From NCBI RefSeq assembly GCF_027887165.1, contig NC_077227.1, positions 81,795,430-81,859,429 on the forward strand: 64,000 nucleotides of DNA, read 5' to 3'. Every line of letters starts with the position of its first letter. The first letter of the stretch is position 1. Source of the stretch: Monodelphis domestica. Lineage: Eukaryota; Chordata; Mammalia; Didelphimorphia; Didelphidae. Both the position numbers and the translations under genes were made by a program. Shown one piece after another: positions 55,890 through 64,000 of this stretch. Below the pieces are notes generated by a model that was not told the DNA's origin, did not search any database, and was given only the letters and a program-made list of their open reading frames with translations.

Positions 55890-58800
55890 CCCCCCCCCTC
55901 TTTTGATCAAGACCAAACAAACGGGTAATGCTATATGGCATTTGTAGTAGAAGCTGGGTAGATAGCTTGTAAACTAAGTAAGATGCAAGGCTGGAGACCC
56001 CGCTGTCAATCAAGGAGTTTCAAAAGGGAATGTTCCCAGGAGTTGGCAGTTTGAGCTGATGGGGGGAGGGGACTTTGTCTCTGACTTGGAGTCTTTCAGG
56101 AGGTTAGAAACTGGCTGAAAAGACCCTGGCGGGGCTGACATGGCTCTGAGCAGTTGAAGTTGACAAGGAGAAACTTGGCTTAAGTTGGTTGTCTCTTCAA
56201 GAGAGTTGAGCTGGCCAGGAGAAACTGTTTTTCTTTCTGGGAGCTGAGACCTTGATGATTTTGTGAGAAAGACAATGATTTAAAAGTCCTCCATTTCCCT
56301 GTCTAAGAGTCAGTTTGTGACTGGACTGCTTTCTCAATCCTTCATTTAGATTAGGGACTTCCTCATCCCTCTTACCACCCCATCCCGTTATCCCAATAAA
56401 CCCCTTGACTGAGAAAACAACTAGAGTATCTTTATAGTTCACTCAGGAGGGAGGGAAGAAGCCATAGGCTTCAAGAAGATTGGGAGGTGAGGGAGGCAAA
56501 AGGGAGAGGGTTGGTTAAGGGGGGGAGGAAGGAGGTTAGGAAATATCCCCTGTGTAGCAGTATCCCTGTTCTACCTCCATTACAAATAAGCAACCTCAGG
56601 TTCCATTAGCAGGTCTCTCTAGTCACAAGCCAGAGAACAACAGTCATTACAAGAAGTTCCCCTCGGTTTACCTTCTCCATTTCAACAAGAAGCAGTTTAC
56701 TCAGTTTACCTATCTATTTCAATAAGTAACAGGTTACCTTCAGTTTACAGTCTCCATTTCAACAAGTAGTAGTTCTCCGTTTATTATTCTGTTTCACATT
56801 GGATTCCATTCTTAAAGGTGGGAAAGCCTAGGGATACAGGGTCGGGCAATTGGCATTTGGGGGCATTCCCCAATGCCTTCATCGCATTGACATTTGAGCC
56901 AGAAAGGCAGGCAGTCTGCCTTTGGCAACAACTAACAATCAAAACACTACCCCATTTCCCAAAGTCTTAAGTCTTTCACATCTGATGGGTCTGATATGAT
57001 GCCTTCAGCCTCCTCTATCGAAGCAGACTTCTGTCTTCCTGCAGACTCCTTTTGTACCAGACGGCTTCTTTGCTGCTGCAAGAACAAGAGAAATCCATAA
57101 ACACATTCTTTAACAGGACTTTATCAACTCCATACAATGCTTACTCACTACAAAGATTATCCTGAGTTACTAACCTTAAATCTGCAAACCCATCGTATTA
57201 ATTTTAGTAATGTCTTTTCCTCCATTATAAAATCATGTCATTTACATGCTTAATCAGAAAGATTGCCTTACTTTAGCAAAAATAATATAAAAACCCTACA
57301 AACTATAGAAGTATAAAAGCAGAAACAAAATCCAGATCACAGGTTATTCAAGACTCTGTAAATCTACCTCGTTTGTGCCCCACCCCCCAAAAAAGATTGT
57401 CTAGTACCGAGTAAACATTTTATCACCCAAAAAAACCCCAAAACCACATTAAAAATGACTACATGGCAATTTGAGCTTTAAAACTATTTTAAAAGTCAAA
57501 TTTAAGTTGCAATATTGGAATGAACTCCAAAAATTCTCAAGATTAAAATGCTTCTAATTTTCCTTAATTTCAAAACCTCTCACATCTTTGGGGAGAGGGA
57601 GATGCTTGGGCTTTTGAAATTGTTTTCATTCACCTTTAATTACTTAACTATAACCATGCTTAAATAGCTTAGGATTTTTACTTCTATTAACTAGTATGAA
57701 AAAAAAAAGTTGCAACTGAGTCAGCTAATGTAAAGTCTGTAGAAACTTATCACTGCCTTGAAGCTTCAAAATGTACTTTACTGGTACTGGGGAGCAAATC
57801 AGTGTTCTATCAGAACCTTGTTTATTAAAAATGCTGCTTAGAATCTACTATTTATGTGCAAGGCCTCCCCCCTTCCCCCTTCTTGGCACTAATATTTTGC
57901 CAGGTTTTCCTTATGACCTAAAATCTTCCTTTTAAGAAAAAGGGACTTCTTTGAATTGCTTACTCATTCATAATGGCTAAAATTTCTATCTGCCTCCACA
58001 ATTTCCATATTCTATGTCTTGCCTTCCAGAGGCTTCCTTCATCATACAGATTACAGAAAATTTGCTATTAACAGGAGAAAAGTGGGAAGTGACTTAAAAT
58101 GAGGGAGGAAAAGCTCCGGTAATTTGGAGTATTAATGCCACTCGTAAATTGGCAATGATCAGTTATCTGTAGAACTTGACAGAAACTTTGCCTTTCCAAT
58201 CACCCTTGTGACTGTATCAATAACCAATTTCCTCCATAGCATTTCTTTTCCCAATTATCTTCCCATACAATTCATCCTTAAGATGGCAATTCTAGATTTA
58301 AAATAAACTTAATCTTCTATTACTAACAATTATTTCTAGGCTCTGTCATTCTTTCCTAACTTCTTCTGATACCACTTTGAGACAAACTAGCACTCTGGAA
58401 TCTGCTGCAAATTCTCAAATTAGCAGATGTTACTTTCAAACCTCTTAACCAGGTAAAATGCTCCTATTTTATACTTTCCTACTTCAACTAAATTTGGGGA
58501 ATAGCTTTGTCCTTTTTAGGTTCCCTACTTAAAGGGACTGCTCAGGGGAAATAAAATGGTCTGTTTTATGTCTGTTACAGAAATATTTCTAAAGTCGATG
58601 AAAATGATGAGAAACAATACTTATCCGGATTCAGTATCTTGGGGCTCCTTCGGATTTTCTCATAGATGTCTTCAGGAATCCTTCAGATTCTAGGCTGCAG
58701 GGAAATCTGGTCCAGGCTTGCCAAAAAGGCTCCTAAGAAACATCTTGAGGTAAAACTTAACTTTAATAGGTTTTAATCATTTCATCCACACTCCAGAACT

Positions 58801-59541
58801 GGGGTGGTAAAATACAGGACATTCCTAGAAATTTCTTTGGGGTGTTCCAGGTGAGAAATTCCATTAGCAGTCATGTGCCAATGATCATCAAAAATAATGC
58901 TCACAAAACCATTAGTTCTCTCCACTTAAAAAGGAAAATTAGTTATCAGTATTTGCTGGTCTTTAAACAAAAATCCTATCTATTGCACTCTGGAAAATTA
59001 CCTAAAAATTCCAAAAATCAGGTTATAGTTCATGATCCTTTTACTTTTTCAAAAACTAAAACCCCCAACATTATTTTTTAGCTTTGCCTCCAGTCACTTT
59101 GGCCTAAGGCTTTAAACTGCTCCTTTTTGAGAGGAAATTTGTTGGTCAGTTTTAAAATGTTCAGGGTTTCTTTACCATTTAAAGCGATGCCTTTCCCCCA
59201 ATATTTCTTGTCATTTACAACAATTCAATGACCAGTCAGGTCTGTAGTTGACCATCCTAAATTGAACTTTGAACTTTCTTTACTCCAGAACTCACACACG
59301 TTAATATTTAAAAAACCTTGCCTTTTTTGAAACCAATTAACAGCTTGAAAAAAGTGAAATTATAGCACTCAAATAACCAAGTTAATACCCAGAATAAAAT
59401 GCGTCTTATTACCAAGATTAAAAATTAACTGCTTTTGATATACAATGGTTTTCACCGTAACCCTTCAAGGCCAGAGAAAAGCTAATGTGTAGTTATTTTT
59501 ACACGAACTCACAAAAGCTGGAGACTTTGGGGGGAGAAACC
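55890..59541 (-). other. Provirus interior without recognised pol or env
   Basis: Neither protease/reverse-transcriptase/integrase blocks nor an envelope could be recognised on the minus strand, and no long frame is present. A polypurine tract lies directly beside the 3' LTR (complement of CCCCCCCCCCTCTTTTGATC, about 55889-55908). A plus-oriented LTR-like piece with AATAAACCCC at 56395 lies at about 55930-56590 and may be a nested insertion. Apart from this, the region appears to be non-coding or too decayed to name. Confidence 0.5.
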
Positions 59542-60969
59542 TCATGAGGACTGAAAGCTACCTTTGCGCTGTTTTATCTTGCTTAGCAGCTTGGGGCGGT
59601 CCCGTTGTACATGCCTAAAACTATTGCGGTAATAGCACCTTCTGCCCCAATCCCCATTGGCTGGATACATGGAAAGAGACTGCTTAGTGAAATCGGAAGA
59701 AACCGGTCCTGGTTCCTTTTGCTTCCACTGTTCTATCTGTAAATCAATGATTCGATTTCTTTTCTCAGCTAATTCTTCTGCCTCTTTATCTTTCTCCTCA
59801 ACTAGTATTTGTTGGAACTTACTGGCCAAGTAAACTAGATCCGAGGTGGGTGTTAGATTCCAATCTATTTTCCCTCGCTTGAGAAGGTTAGCAAGGGTTC
59901 TGTTTAATCCCTCCACATAGAGAGTGTTGAAAATAATTAAAGCATCTGGGTTGTCTGGGCTAAGCCCAGAGTTCGCCCAGAAGGTAATTAGGAATCTATT
60001 ATAAAAATCGAACACAGACTCCCCAGGATTCTGAGTGCAAGCTAGAATTTTTCCCCAATTTACCGACTTTGGGAAAGCCTTGGGGATTGCTTCTAGCAAA
60101 GATTCTCCAATCTTCCTAGCCTCCTGGAGGTGACTTTCAGGTCCTTCCTTTCTGGTCATCAACTGATTAATATGTTCTAAAGGGTTTTCCCAATTAGCAA
60201 TTTTAAACCAGTGATTGGCGTCTCCTGGACCTACCAATATGTGAACTAGCTGGTAAAGGTCTGATAGGTCAGGCTGATAAATAGAAAGAGTCAACTGAAA
60301 TTCCTTGGCAAATTCTATGGGGCTTTCCCTAGCCTTTGGGAATTCCTTGGCTATAGCTCTGAGTTCTGATTTTGTCCAAGGAGTAGAAGATGCCTGCATT
60401 GCTTCGGTTTCTTCTTTTCCCTTAATTTTAGAGGGAAGCGGGGGAATGGGTGGCCCCGGTGACCCTAGGGGCTCAGACGTGCTGTCTAAAGGGGTTGCTG
60501 GATTGCTAGAGCTTTTCAGAAGCTCCTTAAGGTCCTCCACCTCGTTCTGTAATCTCGTTATCTGCTCTTCAGTAGTCTCCCTACTCCTTTTCTTAGTCTG
60601 CTCTCCTCCCTCAACTTGGTTCTCTTCCACACTTACCTTCTTTTTTTTACTCTTACCCTTCTCTCGATTCATGGATTGTTCCATCCTGGACTTTCTTAGG
60701 GCATATTCTTTGAGCCATTGGTTGAAGGCTTCTCTTTCATCTTCTTCAATCTCTCGACCTGCTTCACTTAAAACAGACTGTAGAAACAATATCTTTTCCT
60801 CATTAAATGAGCCCCACCTTGGCCAGCTTAACTTGGGTTTAGACTTAGTTAATGTCTGCCACTTATTTAAATATTTGCAGGTACCTGGTCCATATAGTAT
60901 GGACATGAACTCAGCAGCGGTCCCACTGGGGGGGCTCGCTGGGGCACTCGTGGAGAAGGGATTGCCCAT
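59542..60969 (-). CDS. gag: Gag-like open frame of the provirus (475 aa)
   Basis: This encodes a gammaretrovirus-like Gag polyprotein, the structural protein of virus particles. It begins MGNPFS, with Gly2 placed for N-myristoylation. A matrix-like region covers about 1-100, then a basic Lys-rich stretch (103-112), a short coiled coil (134-152) and a Pro-rich linker (157-180). A p30-type capsid runs from about 197 (PWTKSELRAIAKEFP) with DLYQLVHILVG and the major homology block QNPGESVFDFYNRF (313-326). A short basic tail ends the frame. The ATG lies 172 bases downstream of the 5' LTR. Length is close to other class I Gags. The frame looks whole. Whether it is expressed is unknown. Confidence 0.88.
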   Translation of the reverse strand: MGNPFSTSAPASPPSGTAAEFMSILYGPGTCKYLNKWQTLTKSKPKLSWPRWGSFNEEKILFLQSVLSEAGREIEEDEREAFNQWLKEYALRKSRMEQSMNREKGKSKKKKVSVEENQVEGGEQTKKRSRETTEEQITRLQNEVEDLKELLKSSSNPATPLDSTSEPLGSPGPPIPPLPSKIKGKEETEAMQASSTPWTKSELRAIAKEFPKARESPIEFAKEFQLTLSIYQPDLSDLYQLVHILVGPGDANHWFKIANWENPLEHINQLMTRKEGPESHLQEARKIGESLLEAIPKAFPKSVNWGKILACTQNPGESVFDFYNRFLITFWANSGLSPDNPDALIIFNTLYVEGLNRTLANLLKRGKIDWNLTPTSDLVYLASKFQQILVEEKDKEAEELAEKRNRIIDLQIEQWKQKEPGPVSSDFTKQSLSMYPANGDWGRRCYYRNSFRHVQRDRPKLLSKIKQRKGSFQSS

Positions 60970-61122
60970 TTGGTTCCCGATTAAAGAGAGGTTTGTTTGC
61001 CGAGTTTGGCTTACCTAACCAAACCCACCCAGCCGATTCCTGACTGAATTCAATGGGTTCTGGTGGGTACCGCACGCCTGATTATCAGCTAGTGAGCAGC
61101 TTAGTCAGCCACAACTTCAGCA

Positions 61123-61139
61123 TCCTGGCTGGCTCGCCA
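61123..61139 (-). promoter_or_regulatory. Primer binding site, tRNA-Arg(ACG) type
   Basis: The minus-strand sequence TGGCGAGCCAGCCAGGA lies two bases after the 5' LTR. It is complementary to the 3' end of tRNA-Arg(ACG) (as remembered), which supports a class I ERV priming reverse transcription with tRNA-Arg. Confidence 0.8.
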
Positions 61140-61141
61140 TT

Positions 61142-61747
61142 TGTTAACTTGGAAAAAACACAGAACTATTAAATAGTCAGAAAAACCAAGTCTTAAATCA
61201 GGATAGGGATAAGTCCAATATTTGGCCCTTTACTCAGAGTTCGGCACCACAACTTTTTTCAGGGAGCAGACTCTGGGGAGGTTATCCCTAGGGAGTGCCA
61301 CCACTCTAGATGACGACTCCGAGGAACAAAAGAATTTGGGGAATCTATATACCATTTGGGGGCAGTCCAGGGGCAGGGAAAGATGACTGACATCACTATA
61401 GCTACAAAGGAAATGGGAGTGTTCAAACTACACTGACTGGATACAATCAAGCTTGGGAAAAGAATCATAGCTAGAGGCCAGGGTGTAAGAGAAGGGGCTA
61501 CTAACAATGGATTCTAAAGGATCCTTAGCATATGCTCAGTCCCACTCCTCTAGGATGGTCATCCCCCTGAGGGTCCCCCACTCTGTCTGAAACTGCTAGC
61601 CTTAGATTCCCTTCAGGGTGGATTCCCATGGGAACAGGGAACAAGTACAAACTTTGGGGTCTCCAACCTATAAGCTAGCCCTGAAACTTGGGGTTCATCA
61701 GATCCCACTAGGCCACAAGTTTGGGATTCCTAGATTCCATGTTGACA
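61142..61747 (-). mobile_element. 5' LTR of the provirus
   Basis: The minus strand starts TGTCAACATGG and ends CCAAGTTAACA. It pairs with 55206-55889 in sequence and orientation. Confidence 0.9.
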
Positions 61748-61769
61748 TAGGGTAGGAAGTAATGGGGGC

Positions 61770-62060
61770 TGTTAGATTTAAATTAATATCCTATAACTCC
61801 AAGTATTATATTTTACAAAGTTTATTAGTAATCGCTTGAAGTAGAAGAAATAAAAGAACAAAAGTAAAAGCCTGAGTAAAAGCCAGGTGAGTGAAATTCT
61901 GCTGCCTGGCACTCACCCAACCTCCACAAACCTCATTCCCAGAAAAAGAGAGAAAGGGCTGAGCTACACTCAACTTTTATTTTCCCTACTTAGTACATAA
62001 TGGGATAAGAAACATGGGAAGCTGGAATTTAGAGTTCTGGGGAGCCAAATTCTAATTACA
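61770..62060 (-). mobile_element. Short solo LTR (291 bp)
   Basis: The plus strand begins TGTTAGATTT and ends CTAATTACA, with a perfect 4-bp duplication GGGC at 61766-61769 and 62061-62064. An AATAAACTTTG polyadenylation block is visible as its complement near 61816-61826. Different from the other LTR families here. Confidence 0.85.
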
Positions 62061-62099
62061 GGGCAAAGGAGAAATTCAGACAAATTTTCTAGAAATACA

Positions 62100-62289
62100 T
62101 AAAGAGGGAGAGAATACTTTCAGCTGGGGAGAGGGGGTGTCCATCAAGAAAAATAAGAGGGTAGGGAGTCTGAACTGAGCCTTGAAGGAAGATAAGAATT
62201 CCAAAAAGGAGAAATGAGGAGAAAGTACCTTCCAGGCATAATCAAAACCTTAGTGAATGCATGGAAATGGGAGACAAGGTTCTGAGGCC
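62100..62289 (-). mobile_element. Antisense L2 fragment
   Basis: Complement of the L2 3' part: GAACTGAGCCTTGAAGGAAG, TACCTTCCAGGCATAATCAA and GTGAATGCATGGAAATGGGA. Confidence 0.6.
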
Positions 62290-62550
62290 AGCATGGTGAT
62301 GTGGAAAGAGTCCTAGATTTGGAGTCAGAAGATCTGGGCCTGAGCTAGACTCCATTTCTTTGAGATACTACCTGTATAACCCTGGGGGAGGGAGAGAGAT
62401 TAAGCATTTATTAAGCCCCTACTAGGTGCCAAGCACTATGCTAGGACCCATACAGATACTATCTCAGTTATTGAACCTTTCTGGGCTATGCCTTTCCTGT
62501 GAAACCAGGGAGCTGAATTGCTTTCTATCTCTAAATCTATCATCGTGTAA
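62290..62550 (+). mobile_element. CORE-SINE interrupted by an antisense MIR piece
   Basis: The SINE head and first CORE part (62290-62386: GATGTGGAAAGAGTCCTAGA, CTGTATAACCCTGG) is followed by a short antisense MIR block (62387-62463: AGCATTTATTAAGCCCCTAC). The SINE then continues (62464-62545: AACCTTTCTGGGCTATGCCT, TATCTCTAAATCTATCATCG). Confidence 0.65.
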
Positions 62551-62900
62551 TCTTATGTATATGAAAGGCACCTGGGAAGAGGACCTCTAGTGGGATGGTG
62601 CAAAACTCATTGAAAAAAAGGTGATGGACTAAAGGTGCAGAATGAGATCTACATCTTTATAATTTGTATTATAAGGGATGGGTTATTTGGGTGCGGGTGT
62701 GGGTGTTTGTGTGTGAAATCTGGGAAACAGGGTTATTGATTGTGATGTCAAAAAAAAAAGAAAGGAAAAGAATGTCAAGAAAGCATTGAAAAAAATCACA
62801 AATGAGAACAAAAGTTCAGAGGAATATACTGATAATCAGAACAGCTTTAAAGGTATGTGTTGAATTTATTATGTACTTTTAAAAGTTTCATTTGTTCCTC
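62551..62900. other. No recognised feature
   Basis: No repeat, exon or RNA gene recognised. Confidence 0.4.
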
Positions 62901-62904
62901 ACCT

Positions 62905-63015
62905 CAACATGAGGAGACAAATTCTATTATTATTCCCATTTTATAGTTGAGGCAATCAAGACTGGTTAAGTGACTTGCCCAGGAGACATATAGGTAGTAA
63001 GTGTCTGAAGCTATA
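62905..63015 (-). mobile_element. MIR fragment, antisense
   Basis: Blocks: TATTCCCATTTTATAGTTGA, GGTTAAGTGACTTGCCCAGG and GTAGTAAGTGTCTGAAG. Confidence 0.75.
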
Positions 63016-63153
63016 AATAATATAGATTTATAGTTTCACCTATAGTCTTCTTTTTCTACTCTTCTTTGCATATGCACATGTAAATGTTTGTTGGTATTAG
63101 TCAAGGGCAAAATAGCAAAAAAAAAAATTTTTTTTTTAAGAAAAGGAAGAGAG

Positions 63154-63374
63154 GGGGCAGTTAGGTGACTCAGTGGATTGAGACCCAGGCCTATAGACAA
63201 CAGGTCCTGTGTTCAAATTAGATCCCAGACACTTCCTGGCCATATGATCCTGGGCAAATCACTTAACCCCCATTGCCTAGCCCTTACAACTCTTCTGCCT
63301 TGGAACCAATCAATACATGGTATTAATTCCAAGATGGAAGGTAAGGGCTCAAAAAAAAAAGAAAAAGAAAAAGG
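63154..63374 (+). mobile_element. CORE-SINE
   Basis: Head GGGGGCAGTTAGGTGACTCA (A box), B-box-like TGTTCAAATTAGA, CORE CTGGGCAAATCACTTAACCC, family tail and an A10 plus GAAAAAGAAAAA end. The flanking AGAAAAGGA-like sequence may be its target duplication. Confidence 0.92.
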
Positions 63375-64000
63375 AGGGAGAGTGACCTGGAGGTCTATAG
63401 ATAACAGCAACCACAAGGACCAGAACAGGAAGATGAAGGGTACCTCAAAGAGCCAAAGTTATTGAATGATGGTGGCTAAAGCAGTTTGGAAATGGTAAAT
63501 CTAACTCTTCCTCCTGCGCCAGTATCTTAGGAGCCATGAAAGAAGGAACAGCCAACCCTAGAGGGGCATATAAGGAGAGACATGGTTTCTTTCAGAGAAA
63601 GCCAGCTTTCTGTTAGCAACAGAGAATGGAAAGAGAATGAAAGAAACATAGCAGAAAAAGAGTTTAACAATAGAATAGGTTCTACAAAGTATAATGGAAT
63701 GGGAGAGGGAAAGAGGAGAGCCCTAGAGGGTTAGAGATGAGAGGGCTTTTTAAAGTATTTTTGTCTTGACAGCATTTGTGACTTTTTGAATGGCAAAACT
63801 AAGGGATCACAAGGTCAGAATTTCTTAGCTATGAAATGGGGAAAGTGTTAGCTGATCTCAGGACACTCTTGAAGGGAGCAGTGTTTGGGAGGGCAATATG
63901 GCATCTATAGTCCCAGGTACCATGGATCAGAAGAGCCTTTTCCTTCTTCGGTTCCTTGCCACTATAATCTTTATGAAGGCTCTGAGCAGCAGTAATGATA
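63375..64000. other. No recognised gene
   Basis: A-rich sequence up to the window edge with no credible exon, RNA gene or named repeat. Confidence 0.4.

Larger units (their letters stand above)
55206..61747 (-). mobile_element. Class I endogenous provirus, gag-bearing, with paired LTRs
   Basis: Read on the minus strand: 5' LTR (61142-61747), tRNA-Arg primer site (61123-61139), leader, an open gag-like frame (60969-59542), about 3.6 kb with no pol or env recognised by eye, a polypurine tract, and 3' LTR (55206-55889). Flanks are CAGG (55202-55205) and TAGG (61748-61751), fitting a 4-bp duplication with one change. The LTRs differ at roughly one base in ten by eye and in length (606 and 684), suggesting tens of millions of years. 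As a provirus it is incomplete; gag itself looks whole. Confidence 0.88.

Noticed and set aside
60305-61018. 237-codon plus-strand frame opposite gag
   Set aside because: It is the antisense shadow of the gag-like frame. Its hydrophobic look comes from the complement of Lys/Glu-rich codons.

Overview
This looks like an AT-rich, gene-poor stretch of a marsupial nuclear genome. The reasons are LINE-1 copies with a marsupial-type ORF2 and 3' end, tRNA-headed CORE-SINEs of the MAR1/WSINE kind, old MIR and L2 remnants, and several class I endogenous retrovirus (ERV) LTRs. Family names come from remembered consensus sequences; no database was searched. No host protein-coding exon is recognised with confidence. 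The clearest host signal is one CpG island at about 9.65-11.34 kb, likely the promoter and first exon of an unidentified gene.

Layout: 1-2.56 kb is the 3' part of an L1 (copy A). 4.7-7.0 kb is an old ERV remnant. 9.65-11.34 kb is the CpG island, with a degenerate repeat array inside it. 13.5-14.2 kb is a probable LTR. 14.4-17.0 kb is a minus-strand L2 split by a truncated L1 (copy C), which is itself split by a hAT MITE. 18.3-19.1 kb holds an old L1 and a SINE. 20.0-22.4 kb is a plus-strand L2 split by an unresolved insert. 23.3-31.9 kb is a minus-strand L2 split by a SINE and by a 6.4 kb full-length L1 (copy B) with target duplications and a probable 3' transduction. 32.5-33.1 kb has a SINE and a possible YBX retropseudogene. 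34.6-39.3 kb is a MIR and an old antisense L1, each split by a solo LTR. 40.6-43.4 kb is L2, MIR, SINE and an inverted-repeat cluster. 44.3-47.3 kb is a probable LTR, L2 and old antisense L1. 48.4-50.2 kb has a SINE, a hAT MITE and a MIR. 52.2-55.1 kb holds three solo LTRs of one family. 55.2-61.75 kb is a minus-strand class I provirus with paired LTRs, a tRNA-Arg primer site and an open 475-codon gag, but no pol or env recognised. 61.77-62.06 kb is one more solo LTR.

The window is mainly a record of nested transposition. Most informative: L1 copies A and B share the same two ORF2-disabling changes; copy B carries a 69-bp templated duplication; and the provirus keeps an open gag although its LTRs differ at roughly one base in ten.
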